From an uncultured Selenomonadales bacterium (GTDB lineage: Bacteria; Bacillota; Negativicutes; Selenomonadales; Selenomonadaceae), in the NCBI GenBank assembly GCA_947165295.1, contig CAMUZU010000014.1, positions 1 to 56,356 on the forward strand: DNA of 56,356 nucleotides. The letters are read 5' to 3'. Shown one piece after another: positions 1 to 8,403 of the stretch (position 1 is its first letter; every line of letters starts with the position of its first letter). Below the pieces are notes generated by a model. The model saw only the letters and a list, made by a program, of their open reading frames with translations. It was not told the DNA's origin and did no database searches. Both the position numbers and the translations under genes were made by a program.

Positions 1-3000
1 AAATCGGTAATTCCTTCAATCGCGGCGGCAGATCCGTTCGGATTAAACGGAATTTTATCTGTCGGACGCCCGTCGAAGTCAACATATTGCGTCGCGACCT
101 GTCCGTTGGCAAAAAGTTTGCTCAACCAGGCGTTTGAAGCGAAAAATCGGCCTTCACCGTGCGAAATTGGTATCGAATGCACGTCTCCGACCGAATTTTT
201 GGCCATCCATGGCGATAAATTGCTCGAAACACGCGTAAAAACGTATTGACTGACGTGTCGACCCAAAGAATTGTGCGTTAAAGTCGGCGAATCGTCCTCA
301 AGTTCGCGAATTTCGCCGTAAGGAAGCAATCCGAGCTTAATTAACGCCTGAAAACCGTTGCAAATGCCCAAAATCAGCCCGTCGCGGTATTTTAACAGCC
401 GCATGACCTCATCGGCGATTTTTTTGTTGCGAAATGTCGCCGCAATGAACTTTCCGCTGCCGTCAGGCTCATCACCGCCCGAAAATCCGCCCGGAATCAT
501 GATAATTTGCGCGTCACGGATTTTTTTCGCCATAAAATCGATACTTTCGGCCACATCGGACGGTTTTAAGTTGCGAATCACGAAAATATCGGGCTCACCG
601 CCGACTTTTCGCCAAATTTTCGCGCTGTCGTACTCGCAATTCGTGCCGGGGAACACCGGAATAAAAATTTTCGTGCGTGCGACCTTGTTTTTCGCGAAAA
701 ATCTGCGTTTGGCGTCGAAAATTTCGGTTGAAATGACATTTTCGGATTGATTTTTCGTTCGCGTCGGGAAAATTCTTTCTAACGGCTCGCTCAACGCGTT
801 TTTGATGTCTTCAAGCGAAATTTTAACGTCGTCACCGACAAAAATAAACGGTTCGGCAACCGTTTCGCCCAAAATTTTGAAATCCAGCTCGCAAATTGCC
901 TCTACAATCAACGTTCCGTAGTTTTTCGCGAAGAAATTTTCATTCGGCGACGCAAATTTAAAGCCGATGTCGTTTCCAATCGCCATTTTCGACACAGATT
1001 CGGCAATTCCGCCCGATTTTAACGTCGAAGCGGAAATAATTTTGCCTTCACGGATTAAATCGCGGACTTTGGCGAAATTTTTCTTTAGTAAATCGAATTT
1101 CGGGATAAAATTTTCGTCACGCGGGCACTCGACGATATAAATTTTGTGATTCGCCGCCTTAAATTCGGGCGAAATGACGATTTTCGCGTCGTCAACGACT
1201 GAAACCGCGAAACTTACTAACGTCGGCGGGACATTCAGCGTTTCAAACGTGCCGCTCATCGAATCTTTGCCGCCGATCGCCGCTACACCGAAATTTTTTT
1301 GCGAAATGAACGCTCCGAGCAGTGCTGACAGCGGTTTTCCCCACTTTTCGGGCGAATTTGCGCCGAGTTTCTCGAAATATTCTTGGAAAGTCAAGTATGC
1401 GGTCGAAAAATCAGCTCCGAGTGCCGTTAATTTCGCCAAACTCGACGTTACAGCGTCAATCGCGCCTTGAAACGGGCTTTTTTCGGCGATTTCTGCGTCA
1501 AAACCGAACGTCATCGCCGTTGCAGTCGAAGTTTCGCCGTCGCAAGGCAATTTTGCAACCATTCCTTCGGCAGGAGTGAGCTGATTTCGTCCTCCGAACG
1601 GCATTAACACTGTTGACGCGCCGATTGTCGAATCAAAACGCTCGACGAGGCCTTTTTGACTGCAAACGTTAAGATTTTTAAGCGTTTCAAGCCAATTTTC
1701 GACCGAAAAACTTAAATTTTCAGCTTGCGACGGGATTTTTTCGCTGATTTTCGCCGTAACGTGACGTTTTACGCCGTTTGTGTCGAAAAATTTGCGGCTG
1801 ATGTTCACAATTTCGTTTCCGCGCCAATTCATGACCAATCTGTCGGAATTTGTCACTTCCGCGACGACATAAGCCTCAAGATTTTCATTTTCGGCCAGTG
1901 AAATGAACTTTTCAACATCATTTTCGTCTAAAACGACCGCCATTCGCTCTTGAGACTCCGAAATTGCCAATTCTGTGCCGTCTAAACCGTCATATTTCTT
2001 GCGAACGGCGTCCAAATTGATTTTTAAGCCCGCAGAAAGCTCTCCGACGGCCACTGCGACGCCTCCCGCGCCAAAATCGTTGCATCGTTTGATTAATTTC
2101 GCGGCTTTTGGGTTGCGAAACAGCCTTTGAAGCTTTCTTTCGGTCGGCGGATTGCCTTTTTGAACTTCCGCGCCGCTTTTTTTGAGCGAATCGGCCGTGT
2201 GAACCTTGCTTGAGCCCGTTGCGCCGCCAATTCCGTCGCGTCCGGTGCGTCCGCCGAGCAAAATGACCTTATCTCCGGCTTTTGGACGCTTGCGAACGAC
2301 ATTTTCGGCCGGTGCAGCGGCAATTACGGCTCCAATTTCCATTCTTTTGGCCAAAAAACCTTCGTGATAGACCTCCGCGACCTGTCCGGTGGCCAAACCG
2401 ATCTGATTTCCGTAAGAACTGTAGCCGTTTGCGGCTCCGACGGTGATTTTTTTCTGCGGAAGCTTGCCGGGAAGCGTTTCGGCGAACTTTTTTCGCGGAT
2501 TTGCGGCTCCGGTGACGCGCATCGCTTGAAAAACGTAACTTCTGCCGCTCAAAGGGTCACGAATCGCGCCTCCGAGGCAAGTTGCGGCTCCGCCGAACGG
2601 TTCAATCTCCGTCGGGTGGTTGTGAGTCTCATTTTTGAACATTACGAGCCAATTTTCGTCGCGACCGTCGATTTTTGCGGTGATTTTTATCGAACAGGCG
2701 TTAATTTCTTCCGAAATGTCGAGATTTTTGGGCTTGACGACGTTTTTTGCGGCGATTGTGGCCAAATCCATCAGCGAAACGTCTTTTTTCGGGTCGTGAA
2801 CGCTCAAATATTCGTCGAAAGCGCGTTTGATAACCGAATTTTCGATTTCGACGCTGTCAATCGCCGTCGTGAAGGTCGTATGGCGGCAATGATCGCTCCA
2901 ATACGTGTCGATAACCTTCAATTCGGTGATTGTGGGCGGCCGACGCTCATTTTCGCGAAAATATCGCTGACAAAACTTCAAATCGTCCAAATTCATCGCC

Positions 3001-3560
3001 AAACCGCGCTCAACGAGGAAATTTTTAAGCTGAACGTCGTCAAAACCGTTGAAGTCGTGCAAAATTTCAACGTCGGGCGGCATTTCGGCCGAAATTTTCA
3101 ACGTTTCGGGCACATCGAAGCTTGATTCGCGTGATTCAATCGCGTTTATCGAGTAATTTTTGATTTTCGCGACGTCATCGGGCGAAATTTCACCGATTAA
3201 AGCGATTACACGCGCCGAATTAATCGTCGGACGCTCTTTTTCGGTGACAAGTTGCACGCATTGGGCGGCTGAGTCGGCTCTTTGGTCGAATTGACCCGGC
3301 AAAAACTCAATCGCGAAGGTTTTTTCGCTGTCAACGTCGTTTGGAAGCTCAAAATAGAAATTATCGACGTTCGGCTCGCGAAAAACAACGTCTCGCACGC
3401 GAAAAAAGTCCTCATCGCTCAAATCTTCGACATCATAGCGCACAAAAAGCCGCACATCGGCCAAATTTTGCACGTCAAGCGTCGTTTTGAAGTCTTCGAG
3501 CAAATTTTTCGCCTGAATATCGAATCCGGGACGTTTTTCGACGTAAATTCGCTTAACCAT
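1..3560 (-). CDS. purL: Phosphoribosylformylglycinamidine synthase, long single-chain form (partial, 3' end outside window)
   Basis: I translated the minus strand from the ATG at 3560. It stays open to the left edge, about 1186 residues, so only roughly the last 50-60 residues of a Clostridium-type PurL (about 1240 aa) are missing. The enzyme makes FGAM from FGAR, glutamine and ATP in purine synthesis. Visible motifs are SDHCRHTTF early in the synthase half, FKNETHNHPTEIEPFGGAAT, GGRTGRDGIGGATGSS and GGKDSMSGTF. The C-terminal glutaminase part has FPGTNCEYD, GGFSGGDEP, the nucleophile Cys in GICNGFQ and His in HGEGRFF. An AAGGAGG SD lies just upstream of the start. The opposite strand carries several long accidental open frames. 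Function is clear; the end of the gene is not seen. Confidence 0.96.
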   Translation of the reverse strand, partial: MVKRIYVEKRPGFDIQAKNLLEDFKTTLDVQNLADVRLFVRYDVEDLSDEDFFRVRDVVFREPNVDNFYFELPNDVDSEKTFAIEFLPGQFDQRADSAAQCVQLVTEKERPTINSARVIALIGEISPDDVAKIKNYSINAIESRESSFDVPETLKISAEMPPDVEILHDFNGFDDVQLKNFLVERGLAMNLDDLKFCQRYFRENERRPPTITELKVIDTYWSDHCRHTTFTTAIDSVEIENSVIKRAFDEYLSVHDPKKDVSLMDLATIAAKNVVKPKNLDISEEINACSIKITAKIDGRDENWLVMFKNETHNHPTEIEPFGGAATCLGGAIRDPLSGRSYVFQAMRVTGAANPRKKFAETLPGKLPQKKITVGAANGYSSYGNQIGLATGQVAEVYHEGFLAKRMEIGAVIAAAPAENVVRKRPKAGDKVILLGGRTGRDGIGGATGSSKVHTADSLKKSGAEVQKGNPPTERKLQRLFRNPKAAKLIKRCNDFGAGGVAVAVGELSAGLKINLDAVRKKYDGLDGTELAISESQERMAVVLDENDVEKFISLAENENLEAYVVAEVTNSDRLVMNWRGNEIVNISRKFFDTNGVKRHVTAKISEKIPSQAENLSFSVENWLETLKNLNVCSQKGLVERFDSTIGASTVLMPFGGRNQLTPAEGMVAKLPCDGETSTATAMTFGFDAEIAEKSPFQGAIDAVTSSLAKLTALGADFSTAYLTFQEYFEKLGANSPEKWGKPLSALLGAFISQKNFGVAAIGGKDSMSGTFETLNVPPTLVSFAVSVVDDAKIVISPEFKAANHKIYIVECPRDENFIPKFDLLKKNFAKVRDLIREGKIISASTLKSGGIAESVSKMAIGNDIGFKFASPNENFFAKNYGTLIVEAICELDFKILGETVAEPFIFVGDDVKISLEDIKNALSEPLERIFPTRTKNQSENVISTEIFDAKRRFFAKNKVARTKIFIPVFPGTNCEYDSAKIWRKVGGEPDIFVIRNLKPSDVAESIDFMAKKIRDAQIIMIPGGFSGGDEPDGSGKFIAATFRNKKIADEVMRLLKYRDGLILGICNGFQALIKLGLLPYGEIRELEDDSPTLTHNSLGRHVSQYVFTRVSSNLSPWMAKNSVGDVHSIPISHGEGRFFASNAWLSKLFANGQVATQYVDFDGRPTDKIPFNPNGSAAAIEGITD

Positions 3561-3632
3561 GGGCAAACCTCCTTAAAAATGATTGATTTTATTGTATCAC
3601 AGCCGTCAAAAATAAAAAAGCACGTGCGAAAA

Positions 3633-3659
3633 TTGACTTTTGGCGTGAACTGATATAAA
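3633..3659 (+). promoter_or_regulatory. Candidate promoter for the DUF2156-MATE operon
   Basis: TTGACT at 3633-3638 is followed by TATAAA at 3654-3659 (15-nt spacing) or TAAACT at 3656-3661 (17-nt spacing). It lies in the 135-bp divergent gap between purL and the downstream gene. On the minus strand a TACAAT at 3591-3596 may be the purL -10 box, but no good -35 accompanies it. Confidence 0.5.
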
Positions 3660-3695
3660 CTAGGTCAAATATTACGCGACGAGGACGAAATTTTT

Positions 3696-4583
3696 ATGCT
3701 CAAACTCGATTGGCACGAACCAAAATTCATTTCTCAACGAAATTTTTCTATCGCAAGCGACACTTCGACGGCTAATCTCTACATTTTGCGTAAAAAATAC
3801 AATACCGAAGTCGCTGAACTCAACGGAATTCTTTTTCGACGCTATAACGGCTCAAATTTGAATCGAAACGGCTACGGTTTCCCGCTTTCCGATAAAAATT
3901 TCGATTTGAAAGCGGCAATTAAACTTCTCAAGACAGATTCTGTTTTGCGCGGAGAAAATTTGAGATTTTGTCTTTGCGATGAAGAGCAACGCGCCGAAAT
4001 TGATAAAATTATTTCTGTCGATTGGAATTCTTTCGATGGCGACAGCGAATATGTTTATAAAAGGGAAGATTTTGCGCGATTTGCCGGCAGAAAACTTCGC
4101 GCCAAGAAAAATTTCTTTAATAGATTCATGAAAATTTATCCCAACGCTCAATTTTTTCAAATTACGACGGAACATTTGCCCGATGCTTTTAAAATTGCAC
4201 AACAATGGTTCGCGGAAAAGTATAAGGGAGAACAAAGTTTTCAATCTAAACTCGAAAGTATTCGTGAATCATGTGATAACTGGAAAAATCTCGGTTTGAA
4301 AGGAGTTATTGCATATATAGGCGGTGAACCGGCAGCAATGGCATTTTTTTCTGCCGTAAATACCAAATGTATTGTCATTTATATAGTACATGCTGTCCCT
4401 AAATTCATTTCAAGCGGAATATATCCGGCAATATATCGTTTTATAGCCTCAACAGAAGAAAATTCAACTTATGAGTACATAAATTTGGAAGAAGACCTGG
4501 GATTTTTGAATTTGCGACGCTCAAAAGAAGCTTATTACCCTCTTTTCAAGATAAAAAAATATTATGGCGAGGTTTTTAATTGA
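3696..4583 (+). CDS. DUF2156 / LPG-synthase C-terminal-like acyltransferase
   Basis: This 295-residue soluble protein has the features of the DUF2156 family, the GNAT-fold domain that also forms the catalytic end of phosphatidylglycerol lysyltransferases. Around residues 118-150 it shows the pattern Y-x-Y-x-R-E-D-F-A, then GRKLRAKKNFFNRF. Near the C-terminus it has NLEEDLGFLNLRRSKEAYYP, the usual end signature. No membrane segments are seen, so it is the free-standing form, whose substrate is not known. A GAGGACG SD precedes the ATG. The stop codon overlaps the start of the next gene (TGATG), so the two are probably translationally coupled. The DNA is more AT-rich than the flanks, with ATA and TTA codons, which hints at a different origin. 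Confidence 0.8.
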   Translation: MLKLDWHEPKFISQRNFSIASDTSTANLYILRKKYNTEVAELNGILFRRYNGSNLNRNGYGFPLSDKNFDLKAAIKLLKTDSVLRGENLRFCLCDEEQRAEIDKIISVDWNSFDGDSEYVYKREDFARFAGRKLRAKKNFFNRFMKIYPNAQFFQITTEHLPDAFKIAQQWFAEKYKGEQSFQSKLESIRESCDNWKNLGLKGVIAYIGGEPAAMAFFSAVNTKCIVIYIVHAVPKFISSGIYPAIYRFIASTEENSTYEYINLEEDLGFLNLRRSKEAYYPLFKIKKYYGEVFN

Positions 4584-6274
4584 TGAACGATACTTTTTGC
4601 GGTTTTCTATTCAAAAAAATGCTTTTGGCATCATTGCTGATGATGTTTGCGGAAAATTTATCAGACATCATTAATTACATTTTGGCGGCTCAAATTTTGG
4701 GCAATAATGCAATGGCGGCGGTCAATTTGGTGACGCCGCTTTTATATTTTGTATGTTTTTTGTCGGCATTGATTGCAACCGGCACTTCTTATCTATATTC
4801 TTTTGAAATCGGAGCATTTCGGCAAGAAAAAGCAAATAAACTTGTCGGTCAAGGCGCAATTTTAGCTGTAACGTTATCAATTTTGCTTGCGGTGATATTT
4901 TTTTTCGGTCGAGAGGTATTTTTTTCGTTTTTTGACGTTACGGGTGAGATAGAAACCTATGCACGAGAATATTATTCATTATTTTTCCTGTCTATAGCAA
5001 TAAATCCAATATATTTTCTGATTTATGTTATGGTTTACGCGGATGGCGGCGGGAAAAACGGTGTTATCGCTATCTTTTTAAAACTTTTAGTAAATATTAT
5101 ATCGTCAATCGTACTCGGAATGAAATTTGGAATAGTGGGAGTAGCTTTTGGAACATTTTTGGGATATTTGGCGGCAATGGCGGTGTTTGCAAAGTGGATT
5201 TTCTTTGATTCGCAGACTTTGAAGCCGGTTTTATATATTTCGTTGTCGGAAACGGTCAGAGTAATGAAATACAGCTTTGTTAGCGCGTCATTATATCTTT
5301 ATATCGGTTTTGGCAATATGATTTTGAACATATTTTTCCTAAAAACGTTCGGCGAGCAAAATTTTCCTATTTTATCGGTCGTTGTAAGTATCATACAGCT
5401 GGCAATTTTCCTTAAAGGCGTAGCTGAGGCAGCAGAACCGCCAATAAACGTCTATTTGGGCGAAAAAAACCTTGACGGCGTGCAAAAAGTGATGAAAATC
5501 GCGATAAAAGCGGCGTTTTTGTCAGGAGCGGCGATAATTCCGATATTTTTGCTGTTCGGCGAGGGTGTCGCGGGACTTTTTGGCATCAACGAAGCAATTT
5601 TCGACGAAACGGTCTTCGCAATACGCGCAATAGGCTTTTCAATGCCGTTTATCGCGTTGATTTACCTGTTCACGACGTATTATCAGATAAGCGGACACAT
5701 GAAAATCGCATTTGCGCTGTCATTTTTCAAGGATTTTGGATTTTACCTGCTGATACCGATGATTTTCGGCGTATTTTTCGGCATGAACGGCTTTTTTGTC
5801 GGAATGATGCTTACATCGGTCATCAGTTGCGTGCTTTTTGCGATTTTCTTGCGTGTTCGGCACAAAAAACGCTTTCCGTTGATGTTAGAAGAGGCAGATA
5901 TTGTCTCGCGGGACGCAAAATTAAATTTGGAGCGCGTTTTGTCGCTCAGAGACTGGTCTGAAGGCGAATTTTTGAAACGCGGCTTCGATTCAAAGCTTGT
6001 GATGAAAATTTCGCTGATAATCGAGGAAATCGGCATGTTGATCGTCGAAAATAACCCCGAAATCGAGCCTTTGGCCGAGCTGACGATAATTTTTGGCGAC
6101 GAAATACGAATTATTATCCGCGACAACGGCAAACGTATCGATTTGACCGACGAAACGGTAAAATCCTTCCGAAATTTCTTCATATACAGCTTTTTGGACG
6201 GCAGTTCGACCGAAAGGAGCTATTTGACGACGCAAAATTACAATCGACACATTTTTACGCTGATAAAACGGTAA
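4583..6274 (+). CDS. MATE-family transporter with C-terminal GHKL (anti-sigma/histidine-kinase-like) ATPase domain
   Basis: Residues 1 to about 435 form a polytopic membrane protein with twelve hydrophobic segments and MATE-type repeats, expected to export small molecules using an ion gradient. After a basic stretch near residue 435 comes a soluble tail of about 125 residues. It resembles an RsbW-like ATPase fold, with LSLRDWSEGEF, an N-box-like LIIEEIGMLIVENN and a DNG motif in IIIRDNGKRIDL. A sensing or phosphorylation role for the tail is inference. I prefer the ATG at 4583, overlapping the previous stop by one base; a TTG at 4580 is also possible. The first half is AT-rich with ATA/TTA codons, and from about 5460 the composition changes to match the neighbours. 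A strong terminator follows. Confidence 0.85.
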   Translation: MNDTFCGFLFKKMLLASLLMMFAENLSDIINYILAAQILGNNAMAAVNLVTPLLYFVCFLSALIATGTSYLYSFEIGAFRQEKANKLVGQGAILAVTLSILLAVIFFFGREVFFSFFDVTGEIETYAREYYSLFFLSIAINPIYFLIYVMVYADGGGKNGVIAIFLKLLVNIISSIVLGMKFGIVGVAFGTFLGYLAAMAVFAKWIFFDSQTLKPVLYISLSETVRVMKYSFVSASLYLYIGFGNMILNIFFLKTFGEQNFPILSVVVSIIQLAIFLKGVAEAAEPPINVYLGEKNLDGVQKVMKIAIKAAFLSGAAIIPIFLLFGEGVAGLFGINEAIFDETVFAIRAIGFSMPFIALIYLFTTYYQISGHMKIAFALSFFKDFGFYLLIPMIFGVFFGMNGFFVGMMLTSVISCVLFAIFLRVRHKKRFPLMLEEADIVSRDAKLNLERVLSLRDWSEGEFLKRGFDSKLVMKISLIIEEIGMLIVENNPEIEPLAELTIIFGDEIRIIIRDNGKRIDLTDETVKSFRNFFIYSFLDGSSTERSYLTTQNYNRHIFTLIKR

Positions 6275-6305
6275 AAAATCTCCTCGGAGCGAAATTTTTG
6301 TTGTC

Positions 6306-6350
6306 AAAAACGGTTTTGAACGCCTGAAATTGCGTTTGAAACCGTTTTTT
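6306..6350 (+). terminator. Rho-independent terminator after the MATE-ATPase gene
   Basis: AAAAACGGTTT at 6306-6316 pairs with AAACCGTTTTT at 6339-6349. An inner AACGC/GCGTT stem lies within the loop, and the hairpin runs into a T-tract. It separates this operon from the promoter of the next gene. Confidence 0.8.
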
Positions 6351-6353
6351 CGA

Positions 6354-6382
6354 TTGAATCGGCGTGTTAAACGTACTAAAAT
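6354..6382 (+). promoter_or_regulatory. Promoter of the phosphopantetheinyl transferase gene
   Basis: TTGAAT at 6354-6359, a 17-nt spacer, then TAAAAT at 6377-6382, about 20 nt before the ATG at 6405. The spacer matches, at 15 of 17 positions, the spacer of the promoter at 15852-15880 in front of the SIMPL gene. Confidence 0.75.
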
Positions 6383-6404
6383 CAATTTTCGGCAGGTGTT
6401 AAGC

Positions 6405-7064
6405 ATGAAAATCGAAATTTATCTTCTGAAATTGGCTCCGATGTTCAATTTGCCTTACGAAAATTACTTAAAACACTTCTCCGAGGCGCGAAAACAAAAA
6501 ATTTTGAGCTACAAACACGATTCAGACCGAATTAGGACGCTTTGGGCGGAACTTTTGACGCGTTTTGTCGTCGCAAAAAAAATATCTCGCCCGATCGAAG
6601 ACATTTCAATCGAACGAGACGCCAACGGTAAGCCAAAAATCGCAAAAAACCCGTTGCAGATAAGTATTTCGCATTGTAAAAGCGTTTGCGCGTGCAGTTT
6701 GGGCGAAATTTCGAGCGGAATTGACGTTGAGGAAGATTTTTCCGCCGCAATCGACGTTTCAAAGGCATTTTTCGCGCCGAATGAGTATTTTTTGCTTAAA
6801 AAACTTCGCGGAAACGATTTTGCACGCAAATTTTTAAGTTTGTGGACGCTGAAAGAGAGTTTTGCGAAATTTTCGGGCGTCGGATTGTCCGAAGAGCTTT
6901 TGCGAACCGATATTGAGCAATTTTTTGCCGAAAATATCATCGGCGGACGAAATTTTTACTTGTCTGAAGGCGCGGTCGTCGGAATTTGTACCGAAAAAGC
7001 CTTTCTGCCCGAAAAAATCACGTTTGCAGATCCGAAATTGCTTCTCGACGCCTATAAATCGTGA
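6405..7064 (+). CDS. 4'-phosphopantetheinyl transferase, Sfp type
   Basis: This 219-residue enzyme moves phosphopantetheine from CoA to the serine of carrier-protein domains, turning apo-NRPS into the active holo form. The Sfp-family motifs are visible: ISISHC near residue 85, GIDVEE (Mg-binding Asp and Glu) near residue 100, and WTLKESFAKFSGVGLS (Glu and Lys of the WxxKEA motif) near residue 145. The reading frame is open further upstream, but only the ATG at 6405 has both an AGGTG SD and a promoter at the right distance. It converges end to end with the MATE gene of the NRPS operon: stop codons abut at 7064/7065 with no terminator between. Activation of the two carrier domains of the adjacent synthetase is the obvious role. 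Confidence 0.93.
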   Translation: MKIEIYLLKLAPMFNLPYENYLKHFSEARKQKILSYKHDSDRIRTLWAELLTRFVVAKKISRPIEDISIERDANGKPKIAKNPLQISISHCKSVCACSLGEISSGIDVEEDFSAAIDVSKAFFAPNEYFLLKKLRGNDFARKFLSLWTLKESFAKFSGVGLSEELLRTDIEQFFAENIIGGRNFYLSEGAVVGICTEKAFLPEKITFADPKLLLDAYKS

Positions 7065-8390
7065 TTAAGCAAGTTTTTTGCGCCGAAAATGCTTCAAAAG
7101 CAGTCTCAACGCTAAAATTGTGGTCATTAACGTCGCAAAAAACGTCGAAAACCAGATTGAATTCGCGCCAAACAGCTCCGGCAACAGCAAAATGAAGAAA
7201 ATCGGCATGATTAGCGACTGCATGAACGCGATTATCGCCGATAACGTGCTTTTTTCCATGCCCGTGAAGAATGCCGATACAAAAAGATTGAATCCGTATA
7301 GCAAAAACATCAGCGAACACGTTTTTAAGACCGTAATCGTCATTTTGCAAGCGTTTTCGTCGTATCCGACGTAGATTTTCGCAATTTCTTCCGAAAAAAT
7401 CGTTGCGCAAGCCGTCATCAGCACGCCGAACGTGATTGTCATGGCCGAAAATCTCTTTGTGAGGCTTTTGATCTCCGAAACATTGCGTCGACCGTAGTTA
7501 AAACCGACTAAAGTCACCGTTGCAGTGCTCAACGCGAAGAAAATCGACAAAAAAACTTCGTTCACGTAGCTGAAAACGCCGAAAGCAGCTACTCCGACCT
7601 CTCCGAAGAGCTTCATAAGCCGTAAATTCATAAAAAGCTCGACGATATTGACCGAAATTGCGTCCGCCATCTCCGAAATGCCGTTGTAACAGATGAAAAT
7701 CACCTTTTCAACGTCAAAATTAAAGCGCGTGAAGTGCATTCCAGACGAATTCGGCCGCAAAAAGTATCTCAGCGTGATTATTGTGAACGTTGTCATTGCC
7801 AAAGCCGTCGCAAGTGCCGCTCCGTCGATTCCAAAGTTCATTTGAACGATTAAAAGCCAGTCCAAAACGACAATTATCACGCCTTCAAGCAAAGAAAGCC
7901 GAAAACCGAGCTCAGGTTTGCCCGCAGCAAGCCATAAACTCTGAAATGCGGTGCTTGTGAGTATGCACGGCAGAAAAACGAACAAAATTCGCCCGAATTC
8001 CAGCGCGTAAGGCAATAATTCGTCCGATGCGCCGATTAAAACCAAAATTTCGGGCAAAAACAGCCACATAAGCACGCCGCAAATGATTCCGTCCGCAAAA
8101 AGCACGAAAATCAGCATTGTGAAGTATTTTCGAGCCTGTTCGAGGCGTCCTTCGCCCTTTGTTTTGGAAATAATCGCGTTTCCGCCCGATCCAATCATGA
8201 ATCCGGGCGCGGAAAAGACCATTATCAGCGGAAAAACCAAATTTATCGCCGCAAACGCGTTCACTCCGAGGAAATTTGCCGCAAAATAGCCGTCAATCAT
8301 CTGAAATGACGTTATCGCAAGCATTGTTCCGATGTTCGGCAACGCAAAAACAAAAATTTTTGCGCATGTGAAGTGTTCTTTTAAGTTCAT
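7065..8390 (-). CDS. MATE-family efflux transporter of the NRPS operon
   Basis: This 441-residue protein has twelve predicted membrane segments and typical MATE features: NLVFPL and GSGGNAIISK in the N-half, and NYGRRNVSEI in the second repeat. The carboxy end is basic (RRKKLA). It starts 13 nt after the synthetase stop, with GGAGAAAC as SD, so it is almost certainly cotranscribed with the NRPS and likely exports its product. It differs in sequence and architecture from the MATE-ATPase at 4583 (no ATPase tail). Substrate is inferred only from context. Confidence 0.9.
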   Translation of the reverse strand: MNLKEHFTCAKIFVFALPNIGTMLAITSFQMIDGYFAANFLGVNAFAAINLVFPLIMVFSAPGFMIGSGGNAIISKTKGEGRLEQARKYFTMLIFVLFADGIICGVLMWLFLPEILVLIGASDELLPYALEFGRILFVFLPCILTSTAFQSLWLAAGKPELGFRLSLLEGVIIVVLDWLLIVQMNFGIDGAALATALAMTTFTIITLRYFLRPNSSGMHFTRFNFDVEKVIFICYNGISEMADAISVNIVELFMNLRLMKLFGEVGVAAFGVFSYVNEVFLSIFFALSTATVTLVGFNYGRRNVSEIKSLTKRFSAMTITFGVLMTACATIFSEEIAKIYVGYDENACKMTITVLKTCSLMFLLYGFNLFVSAFFTGMEKSTLSAIIAFMQSLIMPIFFILLLPELFGANSIWFSTFFATLMTTILALRLLLKHFRRKKLA

Positions 8391-8403
8391 GAGCGTTTCT
8401 CCG

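Noticed and set aside
2364..3125. 253-codon open frame on the plus strand
   Set aside because: It lies wholly inside purL, which shows clear family motifs on the minus strand. The product is low-complexity and matches nothing.
7040..7090. Missing terminator or gene between PPTase and MATE gene
   Set aside because: The stop codons abut at 7064/7065 and both proteins end normally, so the genes simply converge without a gap.
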